From: Nocardia sp. NBC_01329
GTDB lineage: Bacteria; Actinomycetota; Actinomycetes; Mycobacteriales; Mycobacteriaceae
DNA: 64,000 nucleotides
Direction: 5' to 3'
Assembly (NCBI RefSeq): GCF_035956715.1
Contig: NZ_CP108381.1
Span: forward strand, 2,170,001 to 2,234,000
In this document: one piece after another, positions 9,067 through 17,416 of the stretch
How the letters are laid out: each line of letters starts with the position of its first letter
Position numbering within the stretch: the stretch's first letter is position 1
Translations under genes and position numbers: made by a program
The notes under the pieces: model-generated
What the model was told of the DNA's origin: nothing
Seen by the model: only the letters and a program-made list of their open reading frames with translations
Database searches by the model: none

Positions 9067-10230
9067 GTGCTGACCCAGCCGTTCGCGGAATCGATCGCCG
9101 CCGCCGAGGAAATCATCGAGAGTGCCCCGCATATCCGCACCGAACAGGATCTCGCCGAGGGCTACGACTACCTCGCGGGCAGTATCCGCGCCGCCATCCA
9201 GATGTCCTGGGCCTTCGAACGGGACTTCCCGTTCTTCGTCCAGTCCACCGGGCCCTACACCAAAATGGGCCTCGACAACCCGGACACCCTCTACTGGCAC
9301 GCCAATCTGCGGCCCGACGCCGAATACGTGGTCACCGGAACTCGCGGCACCACCCGGGACCTGAGCTTCCAGGTACTCAACGGCAACTATTCGCCGACCG
9401 AGGTCCCCGGCGGGGAAACCGCCTTCGACGACCGCTCCATCGATATCGCCGCCGACGGCAGCTACGAATTGACCCTGGGCCCCGGCCGGGGCGGCCGCAA
9501 CCATATCCAGCTCGCCGCCGATTCGACCATGCTCGCGGTACGCGAAGTCTTCGGCGACTGGGCGAACGAGAAAGCCGGCACCGTCCGGATCTCCCGGGTC
9601 GATACCGTGGGTTCTGCCCCGCCCGCGATCACCTCGGCTCTGATGGCCAAACGCTACGAGGTCGCGGGCAAGATGCTGGTGTCGCGGCTGAAGACCTTTC
9701 TCGCTTTCCCGGAATGGTTCTATCTGAACCTGCCGGTCAACACGATGACCGAACCGCGGCGTACCCCCGGTGGGCTGTCCACCCAGTTCTCCTCGGTCGG
9801 CCACTACGACCTCACCGACGACCAGGTGATGATCCTGACCGTGCCGAAATCCGACGCGCCCTACCAGGGCTTTCAGCTCGGCAGCATGTGGTACCTGTCG
9901 CTGGACTACATCAACCACCAGACCAGCCTCAATGCCGATCAGGCGAACGTCGATCCGGACGGCATGATCCGGCTGGTCGTCAGTGAACGCGATCCCGGCC
10001 TGATCAACTGGATCGAACGCACCGGCCACGATCGCGCCTATCTGCAGTTCCGCTGGCAGCGGCTGGCCCGCGAGATGACACCCGAGGACGGACCGGTGGT
10101 GGAACTGGTGTCCTTCGACGCACTGCCGGACCGGCTGCCGTTCTACAAGGAGTCGCGGATCGGTTCGCAGGACTGGAAGGCGCGAATCGCCGGTCGCCAG
10201 GCCGCGGTGGCGGAGAGGATGCTCGGCTGA
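9067..10230 (+). CDS. DUF1214-type protein resembling Rv3531c
   Basis: 387 residues, no signal peptide or membrane segment. The sequence resembles the uncharacterised mycobacterial protein Rv3531c, which in M. tuberculosis sits with an SDR (Rv3530c) and a sulfotransferase-like protein (Rv3529c) in the cholesterol-catabolism region; the same three-gene order occurs here. The C-terminal half has the DUF1214-like pattern (YDLTDDQVMILTVPK, GFQLGSMWYLSLDYINHQTS). The start is GTG 9067, five bases after GGGAG. Its TGA overlaps the ATG of the SDR. Biochemical role unknown. Confidence 0.75.
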   Translation: MLTQPFAESIAAAEEIIESAPHIRTEQDLAEGYDYLAGSIRAAIQMSWAFERDFPFFVQSTGPYTKMGLDNPDTLYWHANLRPDAEYVVTGTRGTTRDLSFQVLNGNYSPTEVPGGETAFDDRSIDIAADGSYELTLGPGRGGRNHIQLAADSTMLAVREVFGDWANEKAGTVRISRVDTVGSAPPAITSALMAKRYEVAGKMLVSRLKTFLAFPEWFYLNLPVNTMTEPRRTPGGLSTQFSSVGHYDLTDDQVMILTVPKSDAPYQGFQLGSMWYLSLDYINHQTSLNADQANVDPDGMIRLVVSERDPGLINWIERTGHDRAYLQFRWQRLAREMTPEDGPVVELVSFDALPDRLPFYKESRIGSQDWKARIAGRQAAVAERMLG

Positions 10231-11006
10231 TGCTGTTGCAGGACAAGGTCGTCGTGGTCTCGGGGATCGGCCCGGGCCTGGGGCAGGCGATCGCGGTGCG
10301 GAGTGCGCGGGCCGGCGCCGATGTGGTGCTGGCCTCCCGTACCGAGAAGCGATTGCGCAAGGTCGCCGCCCAGGTCGAGGAACTCGGCCGGCGTGCCCTG
10401 GTGGTACCCACCGATATCACCGACGACGACGCCGCGCAGAATCTCGTCACCGCCGCCCACACCGAATTCGGCCGGGTCGATGCGCTGGTGAACAACGCTT
10501 TCGCCATGCCCCCGATGGTCGACCTCGCCGACGTGGCCCTCGACGATCTACGAACCAACCTGGAAACCAATGTGTTCGCCGCGCTGCGGTTGACCCGGTT
10601 GTTCGCCCCCGCCCTCGCCGAGAGCAAAGGATCGGTGGTGATGATCAACTCGGCGGTACTGCGGCATTCCCGGCAACCCTACGGTCCCTACAAAATGGCC
10701 AAGACCACCCTGCTCGCGCTCGCGCAGAGCTTGGCCACCGAACTGGGTCCGCGCGGTATCCGGGTCAATTCCGTGGCGCCCGGCTGGATCTGGGCCGACA
10801 CCTTGAAATGGTATTTCGACTATCTGGCGAAAGAGCGCGGGGTGAGCGCCGACGATATCTACACCGAAACCGCCGCCGATATCGATCTGCGGCGTCTGCC
10901 CGAACCCGATGAGATCGCCGATGCCGTTGTCTTCTTCGCTTCCGAGATGTCTCGGGCTATCACCGGAACCTGTCTCGATGTGAACTGCGGCGAATTCCAC
11001 CACTGA
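10230..11006 (+). CDS. short-chain dehydrogenase/reductase (Rv3530c-like)
   Basis: 258-residue classical SDR. The nucleotide-binding turn reads SGIGPGLG (residues 11-18), followed by the NNAF motif near 91-94, the active-site Ser in INSAV, and YKMAK carrying the catalytic Tyr and Lys. The C-terminus GTCLDVNCGEFHH is typical of the family. It probably interconverts an alcohol and a ketone with NAD(P)H. It is coupled one base into the previous gene and 13 bp from the sulfotransferase, which suggests it prepares a hydroxyl for sulfation or oxidises one (inference). Confidence 0.88.
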   Translation: MLLQDKVVVVSGIGPGLGQAIAVRSARAGADVVLASRTEKRLRKVAAQVEELGRRALVVPTDITDDDAAQNLVTAAHTEFGRVDALVNNAFAMPPMVDLADVALDDLRTNLETNVFAALRLTRLFAPALAESKGSVVMINSAVLRHSRQPYGPYKMAKTTLLALAQSLATELGPRGIRVNSVAPGWIWADTLKWYFDYLAKERGVSADDIYTETAADIDLRRLPEPDEIADAVVFFASEMSRAITGTCLDVNCGEFHH

Positions 11007-11019
11007 GGAGTAACGAGAA

Positions 11020-12192
11020 ATGATCGGCAGGGAAGACGTCGGCACCATCGACGATCTGCACGCTTCCGCCACCAAGGTGATCGGCCTCGACGATTTCGGC
11101 GACGACGGCTACCGCGCCGGACTGTCGGTGTTGCTGGCGTCCTATGAGAACGATGCCGAGCTCACCCCGTTCGGCAACAAGGTCACACGCGCGCTGCTGC
11201 GCGGAGCCCTGATCGCCCGGGCCCTGAGCGAGGCCGGTTGGAAACAGTATCCGCAGCACGCCGAGATCGGTGTCGAACGCCCGATCTTCGTAACCGGGCT
11301 ACCGCGGTCGGGAACCACGGCCGTTCACCGACTGCTCACCGCCGACCCGGGGCACCAAGGTCTGGAGATGTGGCTGACCGAGATGCCGCAGCCCCGCCCG
11401 CCGCGCGGAACCTGGGAGCAGAACCCGGTATTCCAGCAGTTGCAGGCCGGGTACGAGAAGCATCATGTGGAGCATCCCGAATTCATGGGCGTGCACCATA
11501 TCTCCGCCGACCAGGTGGAGGAGTGCTGGCAACTGCTGCGGCAGTCCGCGATGTCGATCTCCTACGAATGCCTGGGTTATCTGCCCCGCTACTCCGAATG
11601 GCTGCGGGATCAGGACTGGACGCCCGCCTACGAACGGCATCGGCGGAACCTGCAACTGATCGGTTCCAACGATCCGGGCCGCCGGTGGGTGCTGAAGAAT
11701 CCGAGCCATCTGTTCGCGCTGGACGCGCTGCTCGCCGTCTATCCGGACGCACTGGTGATCCAGATGCACCGGGTACCGCGCACCATTGTCGCCTCGGTGT
11801 GCAGTCTGAACGAGCAGGCGACCGCCGGCTGGTCGGCGAAGTTCCGCGGGCCGGTGGTGGGTGCCGCGCAACTCGAACTGTGGTCACGGGGAGCGAAAAA
11901 GTTCCTGAAAGACCGGAAGAAGCACCCGGCGGCGCAGTTCTGCGATGTGTACTACGAGGATTTTGTGACCGACCCGATCGGCACCGTCGAGAAGATCTAC
12001 ACGCAGTTCGGGATCGAATTCACCGAGGCGGCGCGGACGCAGCTGACCGCGCTGCACGGTGAGTCCACCTCGGGTGCCGCAAGGCCCGCACACAAGTATT
12101 CGCTGGCCGATTTCGGGCTGGACCCGGACGAGGTGGACGCCGCGTTCGCGCCCTATCTCGACGAGCACTACCCGGGCGGTAGCCGGAACTGA
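11020..12192 (+). CDS. PAPS-dependent sulfotransferase family protein (Rv3529c-like)
   Basis: 390 residues of the Sulfotransfer_3 type. The 5'-phosphosulfate loop FVTGLPRSGTTAVHRLL is at about residue 88 and the 3'-phosphate-binding segment QMHRVPRTIVASVCSL at about 250, the two signatures of PAPS binding. No signal peptide, so it acts in the cytosol. It is the last gene of a three-gene operon facing away from the PAPS-making cysD-cysNC genes, an arrangement that couples donor supply with use. The acceptor is unknown; a sterol or lipid alcohol is a guess from the M. tuberculosis counterpart. Confidence 0.88.
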   Translation: MIGREDVGTIDDLHASATKVIGLDDFGDDGYRAGLSVLLASYENDAELTPFGNKVTRALLRGALIARALSEAGWKQYPQHAEIGVERPIFVTGLPRSGTTAVHRLLTADPGHQGLEMWLTEMPQPRPPRGTWEQNPVFQQLQAGYEKHHVEHPEFMGVHHISADQVEECWQLLRQSAMSISYECLGYLPRYSEWLRDQDWTPAYERHRRNLQLIGSNDPGRRWVLKNPSHLFALDALLAVYPDALVIQMHRVPRTIVASVCSLNEQATAGWSAKFRGPVVGAAQLELWSRGAKKFLKDRKKHPAAQFCDVYYEDFVTDPIGTVEKIYTQFGIEFTEAARTQLTALHGESTSGAARPAHKYSLADFGLDPDEVDAAFAPYLDEHYPGGSRN

Positions 12193-12209
12193 TCGTCGGC
12201 TGCCCGGGC

Positions 12210-12236
12210 GGGGCCGAGAAGGATTGCTCCGGCCCC
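12210..12236. terminator. hairpin between convergent genes
   Basis: GGGGCCG (12210-12216) pairs with CGGCCCC (12230-12236), extended by AG/CT around a bulge. It lies just past the sulfotransferase stop and before the end of the opposing thioesterase gene; no U-run follows. Confidence 0.5.
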
Positions 12237-12298
12237 ACCCGTGCTCGGCGCGTGCGCGCCCGACATGCGCTGCGGTCGCGAATATGCGGCTGCCGCCC

Positions 12299-12967
12299 TC
12301 AGGGCTGGCCGGGCTTCAAGACGATGAACAGACCGTGGGCCTCGGCGCAGAGCCGGTCCCCGTCGTGCAGGGTGGCCTCGATCCATACCTTGCGCCCTTC
12401 CTGGCGTTCGGCCCAGGCGCGTAGCCGGAGTTCCTTGTTCAACGGTGTGATCGACCGGTAGTCCACCGTGAGCGAGGCCGTCCGGGTGACCGAGCCGGAA
12501 TGCGCCGCTCCCGCCAGCCCCATCAAATCGTCGAAACCGAGCGAGATGTAGCCGCCGTGGGTGGCGGCGTTTCCGCCGAGGTGGAAGGTCCGGTAGGTGA
12601 TCCGGGCGTCCACGCCGTCGCGATCCACCCGATCCACCCGGTACGGCGGCAGTGTGACATTGCCACGTGAGGGCAGATCGAAACGGGTCCAGCCCGGTGC
12701 GTCCCATTCCTCGCCGATATGGGCCGCCAGCCGGTCGTTGAGCTTCTCCAGGATGCCGGCCGCCTCCTGCACCAGGTCGTCCGGCGGCACCGCCAGCCGG
12801 GCGTGGTCCATGAGCGTGCGCACCTGTTCCACGAAATCGCCGTAGTGCGGCCCGCCGCGGGTGGTGTCGACGGTGCGGACCGCGTCCATCAACTCCGACA
12901 TCGGCCGGAATCCGCCCTCGTGATGTTCGACGTCGGGGAGGATGTTCCCGGCCTCGTCTTCGCTCAT
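12299..12967 (-). CDS. PaaI-like hotdog thioesterase
   Basis: 222 residues. The C-terminal half is a hotdog fold with the PaaI-type segment GGNAATHGGYISLGFDDLMG, where the helix packs against the acyl-CoA site, then SLTVDYRSITPLNKELRLRA. The N-terminal 100 residues are a helical extension. It likely hydrolyses an acyl- or aryl-CoA. It converges on the sulfotransferase operon. The sequence AGAACACGTT lies directly before its ATG, the same box found at cysD and at the divergent promoter near 9.0 kb, so it may belong to that regulon. No good ribosome site precedes the ATG; a leaderless message is possible. Confidence 0.82.
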   Translation of the reverse strand: MSEDEAGNILPDVEHHEGGFRPMSELMDAVRTVDTTRGGPHYGDFVEQVRTLMDHARLAVPPDDLVQEAAGILEKLNDRLAAHIGEEWDAPGWTRFDLPSRGNVTLPPYRVDRVDRDGVDARITYRTFHLGGNAATHGGYISLGFDDLMGLAGAAHSGSVTRTASLTVDYRSITPLNKELRLRAWAERQEGRKVWIEATLHDGDRLCAEAHGLFIVLKPGQP

Positions 12968-12968
12968 G

Positions 12969-12978
12969 AGAACACGTT
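12969..12978. promoter_or_regulatory. third AGAACACGTT box
   Basis: Ten bases identical to part of the palindrome at 8053-8067, placed directly next to the start codon of the thioesterase. Only the core AAC-AC-GTT is symmetric here, so this is a weaker half of the pattern. Confidence 0.4.
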
Positions 12979-13187
12979 ATCGTCCCAGCTGCGGGCGGGC
13001 GGTGGCCGGGGCTGTGGCCCGGGGTACGCGACCGGGCTGCTCGCGAGGGCCCCCGGCGCGTAGGCTGCCGGATATCGCCGGTCGGGAGCGCGCTTTTCCC
13101 CGGCGGCCGATGCCCGTTCGTGTGAGAATTCCGGACGGGGTGAATACGCACGCGGGGCGGTCCTGGTCGGGCCGCGGGAGGACGACC

Positions 13188-13652
13188 ATGCCGACGACAC
13201 CACTGACCCAGCAGAACTTCCAGACGGTGGTGGCCACCAATCACATAGTGCTGGTGGACTTCTGGGCGACCTGGTGCGGTTGGTGCACCCGTTTCGCGCC
13301 GGTGTTCGAGGAGTCCGCAGAACTCCACCGCGATATCGTGCACGCCACCGTGGAGGCGGAGGCCGAACCCGCGCTCGCGGCCGCCGGACAGGTGGACCGG
13401 TACCCGTGGCTCATGGCCTTCCGCGAGGGGACACTGGTGTACTCGAAGTCCGGGTTCCTGCCCGGTGATCAACTCGAGGAACTCGTCCAGCAGGTCCGCT
13501 GGATGGATATCGGGGAGTTCCGGCGCGAACACGGACTCCAACAGCCCACGGCCGCGGTACCCGGAGCGCAGCAGCACCAGCCCACGGTCGGCCGGGCCGG
13601 GCCCGCCCCCGGACTCCAGGCCTACGGATGGCCCGGACTGCGCAGCGCGTGA
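13188..13652 (+). CDS. thioredoxin-family protein with WCGWC active site and C-terminal tail
   Basis: 154 residues. Residues 1-105 are a thioredoxin fold with active site WCGWC (usual thioredoxins: WCGPC) and cis-Pro region [11 protein letters not shown] 50-residue Gln/Pro/Ala-rich tail follows. ATG 13188 is set by GGGAGGA seven bases upstream; longer open frames have no such signal. No signal peptide, hence cytosolic. Replacing Pro by Trp between the cysteines should alter redox potential, so it may not act as a general thioredoxin. Confidence 0.85.
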   Translation: MPTTPLTQQNFQTVVATNHIVLVDFWATWCGWCTRFAPVFEESAELHRDIVHATVEAEAEPALAAAGQVDRYPWLMAFREGTLVYSKSGFLPGDQLEELVQQVRWMDIGEFRREHGLQQPTAAVPGAQQHQPTVGRAGPAPGLQAYGWPGLRSA

Positions 13653-13858
13653 AGAACGGACTCGAATCGGGACAGATCTTCGCCGGTTACCACATCGACC
13701 GTCTGCTGGGCGCCGGCGGAATGGGCGAGGTCTACCTCGCGCGCGACCGTGATCTGCCGCGGCCCGTCGCGCTGAAGTTGCTGACTCCGATCGGTCGACG
13801 GAAAGTGGTTGTGCAGTGTCTTCAACGCATCCTTCATGCCGAGCTGAGGGTCCTGTGA
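13649..13858 (+). pseudogene. truncated Ser/Thr protein kinase (N-lobe only)
   Basis: Starts at GTG 13649, whose GTGA overlaps the thioredoxin stop (an ATG at 13628 is also in frame). It begins as a normal PknB-like kinase: [20 protein letters not shown] (glycine-rich loop) and PVALKLL with the ATP-binding Lys. Homology stops abruptly around 13795 and the frame ends 21 codons later, leaving 69 residues of the 270 or so in a kinase domain. No catalytic loop (HRD) or DFG is present downstream, so it cannot be active. Confidence 0.75.
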
Positions 13859-13946
13859 CGGTTTGCACAGGTACCGAAAGGGGCATCGTCGATACCCATC
13901 GGTGCGCTGCGCATATGCTGGCCGGGCTGCACGATGGAGGTAAGTT

Positions 13947-14768
13947 TTGACGGTCGAGGTGCTGGCCGACCCGGAGCCGGGCGGGTCGTGGCGAGTTACG
14001 CAATCCCCGGCCCGGCCCGCGCCACCGGTTTCGATGATCGAGCGGATGACATTGATCCTGGACGCGTTCGAGCCGGCGACGCCGGTTCTCACGCTGCAGG
14101 ATCTGGTGGAACGCACCGGATTGCCGCGGTCCACCGTCCACCGCATTCTGGACCAGATGATCAGGTTGCGCTGGCTGGCCCACTATCCGGGCGGCTATCG
14201 GCTGGGTCTGCGCACCTTGGAGCTGGGCGGACTGGCCGCGGGCCATAACGAACTGCGTGCCGTGATCGGCCCATTGCTGCACGAGCTGTGCCAGCGCACC
14301 CTATCGGTCGGTCATCTGGGAGTGCTGGACGGCCGCGATGTGGTCTACCTGGACAAGACCGGTGGCCGGGCGAGCGCGGCGGTGCCGACCCGGATCGGTG
14401 GCAGGCTCCCGGCGCACAGTACCGCGCTGGGCAAAGCACTGCTCGCGAGCCTGGACCCCGGCGTGGTGGAAACATCACTACGTGAACAACTTCCCCGGCT
14501 GACTCCGCGTACCATCGCTGATCGGATGGAACTGCACCGGGAGTTGGCGCGTATCCGCAGCCGACAGGGTATCGCCGTCGACAACGAGGAAGCGGTCGCC
14601 GGTATCGGCTGTGTGGCTGTCCCGGTGCGTCGCCGGGGTGTCACGGTGGCGGCGCTTTCGTTGTCCACCCGGATCGGGTCCGGTCGCCCGGCGATCGATA
14701 CCGGCCGTCAGGCCCGGCAACTGGCGGCGCTGGCCGCCGAGGCCGGTCGCCTGCTCTCCCAGGACTGA
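13947..14768 (+). CDS. IclR-family transcriptional regulator, TTG start
   Basis: 273 residues. HTH at about residues 30-80 (VLTLQDLVERTGLPRSTVHR), then the IclR effector-binding domain (GGRLPAHSTALGKALLASLD, ending AVAGIGCVAVPVRRRG). The start is TTG 13947, fixed by GGAGG seven bases before it; no ATG lies between that signal and conserved sequence. It converges on the flavoprotein gene at 14812-16512, which it may or may not regulate. Confidence 0.88.
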   Translation: MTVEVLADPEPGGSWRVTQSPARPAPPVSMIERMTLILDAFEPATPVLTLQDLVERTGLPRSTVHRILDQMIRLRWLAHYPGGYRLGLRTLELGGLAAGHNELRAVIGPLLHELCQRTLSVGHLGVLDGRDVVYLDKTGGRASAAVPTRIGGRLPAHSTALGKALLASLDPGVVETSLREQLPRLTPRTIADRMELHRELARIRSRQGIAVDNEEAVAGIGCVAVPVRRRGVTVAALSLSTRIGSGRPAIDTGRQARQLAALAAEAGRLLSQD

Positions 14769-14773
14769 TCGAG

Positions 14774-14803
14774 GCCGGGGACAACCGGTCTCCGGTTCCC
14801 GGC
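14774..14803. terminator. bidirectional hairpin between IclR and flavoprotein genes
   Basis: Nested arms GCCGGG/CCCGGC (14774-14779, 14798-14803) and AACCGG/CCGGTT (14783-14788, 14792-14797) with a 3-base loop, between two converging genes. Confidence 0.55.
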
Positions 14804-14811
14804 TCCGTGGA

Positions 14812-16512
14812 TCAGCCGTGGTCGAGCGATCTGGCCAGCGTGCGCCCGGCGGCCCGGCCGGAGAATATACAGCCGCCCAGGAACGTGCCCTCGAGGGCGT
14901 TGTACCCGTGGACACCGCCGCCACCGAATCCAGCGACCTCACCGGCGGCGTAGAGCCCGGGCAGCGGAGTGCCGTCGGGGCGCATCACCCGCGAGTGGAG
15001 ATCGGTCTGCAACCCGCCGAGGGTTTTGCGGGTCAGGATATTGAGCCGGACGGCGATGAGCGGCCCGGCGGCCGGATCGAGAATCCGATGCGGTTTGGCG
15101 ACCCGTGCGGTCCGGTCCCCGAAGAAGGTGCGCGCGTTGTGGATCGCCGTCACCTGCGCGTCCTTACTGAACTTGTTGACGATCTCGCGGTCACGGGCCA
15201 CGATCTGCTTCTCCAACGCGGCATAGTCCAGTTGCGGCCCGCGGACGAGTGCGTTCATCCCGTCGACCAGTTCGCGCAGCGTATCGGCCACCACGAAATC
15301 GACGCCGTGCTCCTTGAATGCCTCCACCGGCTGCGGCGCGCCTTTGGTGAACCGGCTGCGCACGGTGGTGAGACGGTCCTTGCTGGTGATATCAGGGTTC
15401 TGCTCCGACCCGGAGAGCGCGAACTCCTTCTCGATGATCGACTGGGTCAGTACGAACCACGAATAGTCGTACCCGGTCGCCAGGATCGCCTTCATGGTCG
15501 AATTCGTATCGAAACCGGGGAAGCACGGCGCCGGGAGCCGGGTGCCGTTCGCGTCGAACCACAGTGAGGACGGACCGGGGATGATCCGGATGGCGTGGTC
15601 GGGCCAGATCGGATCCCAATTGTTGATGCCCTCGGTGTAGTGCCACATACGATCGCGATTGACCAGGGCGGCGCCCGCCGATTCGGAGATGCCGAGCATC
15701 CGCCCGTCCACGTGGGCGGGCACGCCGGAGATCATGGTGCGCGGTGCCGGGCCGAGCCGATCCACCGGCCAGTTCTGCCGGATGAGGTCGTGGTTGTGGC
15801 CGATACCGCCGGAGGTGACCAGTACCGCCTGCGCGTGGAACTCGAAATCGTCCACCACGGTGCGCGAGGTGGCCACACCGCGGGCGAGTTCGGTCGGCTC
15901 GAGCACGCTCCCGCGCACCCCGGTGACCGCGCCGTCGTGGACGATCAGTTCGTCGACCCGATGGCGGAACGCGAACCGCACCAGGCCTTTGCGCTCGGCG
16001 TCGAGAACAGGGTTCAGGAACACCTCGAGCACACCCGGGCCGGTGCCCCAGGAGATATGGAAACGCGGCACCGAATTCCCGTGACCATCGGCGAGGGCAC
16101 CGCCGCGTTCGGCCCAGCCGACGAGCGGGGTCACTCGCAGACCGAGGTCGTAGAGATAGTCGCGCTTTTCGGTGGCGGCGAACCGGACGTAGGCTTCGGC
16201 CCACTGCCTGGCCCAGTGGTCCTCGTCGTCGCGATCGAATCCGGCCGAACCCAGCCAGTCCTGCAGGGCCAGTTCGTAGGAATCCTTGATACCGAGACGC
16301 CGCTGCTCGGGGCTGTCGACGAAGAACAGCCCGCCCAGTGACCAGAACGCCTGCCCGCCGAGGTTGTTGCGGTTCTCCTGATCGAGTACGAGTACCCGGT
16401 GTCCGGCCTTGGTCAGCTCATAAGTGGCGACGAGGCCGGCCAGCCCGGCCCCGACGACGATCACGGGGTTCTCGTCGGCCGGTACCGGGCCTGCGGGAGA
16501 GGTTTCGGACAC
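14812..16512 (-). CDS. FAD-dependent dehydrogenase, 3-ketosteroid dehydrogenase/fumarate reductase superfamily
   Basis: 566 residues. The N-terminal Rossmann motif VVGAGLAGLVATYEL binds FAD; a second FAD segment near the C-terminus reads GLYAAGEVAGFGGGGVHGYN followed by EGTFLGGCIFSGRAAGR. The overall plan matches the KSTD/succinate dehydrogenase flavoprotein superfamily and the mycobacterial Rv0785 type annotated as FAD-binding dehydrogenase. No signal peptide. Substrate not predictable; a ketosteroid or enoate is possible. Not in an obvious operon. Confidence 0.85.
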   Translation of the reverse strand: MSETSPAGPVPADENPVIVVGAGLAGLVATYELTKAGHRVLVLDQENRNNLGGQAFWSLGGLFFVDSPEQRRLGIKDSYELALQDWLGSAGFDRDDEDHWARQWAEAYVRFAATEKRDYLYDLGLRVTPLVGWAERGGALADGHGNSVPRFHISWGTGPGVLEVFLNPVLDAERKGLVRFAFRHRVDELIVHDGAVTGVRGSVLEPTELARGVATSRTVVDDFEFHAQAVLVTSGGIGHNHDLIRQNWPVDRLGPAPRTMISGVPAHVDGRMLGISESAGAALVNRDRMWHYTEGINNWDPIWPDHAIRIIPGPSSLWFDANGTRLPAPCFPGFDTNSTMKAILATGYDYSWFVLTQSIIEKEFALSGSEQNPDITSKDRLTTVRSRFTKGAPQPVEAFKEHGVDFVVADTLRELVDGMNALVRGPQLDYAALEKQIVARDREIVNKFSKDAQVTAIHNARTFFGDRTARVAKPHRILDPAAGPLIAVRLNILTRKTLGGLQTDLHSRVMRPDGTPLPGLYAAGEVAGFGGGGVHGYNALEGTFLGGCIFSGRAAGRTLARSLDHG

Positions 16513-16580
16513 GGTTCACCCTTCGCTCACGGTGGCTACGGGCCGGAATGTATCAGACGACCAGGACGCCCGATCGATGA

Positions 16581-17267
16581 TCAGGAAGGGCGCCGGGTCG
16601 GGAACTCGGCGGCCAGTTCGGTGAACACCGCACGGTTGAGCACGAAGGCCTGTTTGCCCTCGTCGAGGATGCGGCGCTGCTCGAGCTCGTCCACGCCGAT
16701 CCGGTCGAGCAGCGCCCGGTACTCGCGTTTGAACGCGGCGGGATTACCGATGCCCTCGAATACATAGAACCGCACACCGTCACCGCGATGAGGCAGGTCC
16801 CAGAGTTTTTCGGCATTGCCGCGGATCACCTGGCCACCGGAGAGGTCGCCGAGATAGCGGGTGTAGTGGTGAGCGATATAGCCGCCCGGCCAGGTCCGGG
16901 CGCATTCCTCGATCCGCGCGGCATAGGCGGCCGTCGCGGGCAGCGGCGCCAGTTCGTCGCGCCAGCCGGGGCCGGCCAGATGCGCCAGATCCCGCTCCAG
17001 TTCCGCGGTACGCGCCAGTTCCGGTGTGATGAACGGGCCCGCCACCGGGTCGGCGGCGAGCGCTTCGGTGTATGCCTCCAGCGCCCGATAGATGAACCAG
17101 AGTTGACCGGTGTAGCGGCGATAGGAGTCGATACCGAGCGATCCGTCCAGCATCTCGGTGATGAAGGTCGAGTTCTCCGCTTCCTCGTGCTCGCGCGCGG
17201 TGGCTTCCCGGATGCGAGTGGAGAACGAGGACACGGCCGGCTCGGTGGTTTCGAAAGTGTCCGGCAT
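16581..17267 (-). CDS. hmuO: heme oxygenase, biliverdin-producing type
   Basis: Degrades heme to release iron, CO and biliverdin. 228 residues from ATG 17267 (AAGG eight bases upstream). The proximal His is in TAREHEEAENSTF near residue 25, and the distal helix GDLSGGQVIRG that bends over heme is near residue 140. An in-frame ATG at 17366 would add 33 Arg-rich residues unlike the family. No heme-uptake genes adjoin it and I found no iron box between 17268 and 17320. Confidence 0.93.
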   Translation of the reverse strand: MPDTFETTEPAVSSFSTRIREATAREHEEAENSTFITEMLDGSLGIDSYRRYTGQLWFIYRALEAYTEALAADPVAGPFITPELARTAELERDLAHLAGPGWRDELAPLPATAAYAARIEECARTWPGGYIAHHYTRYLGDLSGGQVIRGNAEKLWDLPHRGDGVRFYVFEGIGNPAAFKREYRALLDRIGVDELEQRRILDEGKQAFVLNRAVFTELAAEFPTRRPS

Positions 17268-17320
17268 CGAGTGAACCTTCCTGCGGATGCGGTCCGGGTA
17301 CTTCACCCGAACCGAGTGCA

Positions 17321-17355
17321 CCGGTCGCGCGGTGTAGGACACACCGCGCGACCGG
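17321..17355. terminator. 15-bp perfect hairpin between thrE and hmuO
   Basis: CCGGTCGCGCGGTGT (17321-17335) and its exact complement (17341-17355) flank a 5-base loop. It follows the stop of the minus-strand exporter gene at 17417 and precedes hmuO, so it most likely ends the exporter transcript. No U-run is present. A second, shorter hairpin (ACCGGG/CCCGGT) lies near 17376-17394. Confidence 0.65.
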
Positions 17356-17416
17356 GCGGTAGACAACCCGACGATACCGGGTCCGGCGCCCGGTCAGGGT
17401 TTCTCCGTCAGCGGCC

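Noticed and set aside
17268..17320. Expected iron box before heme oxygenase
   Set aside because: No sequence close to the IdeR consensus was found, so iron control is not claimed there.
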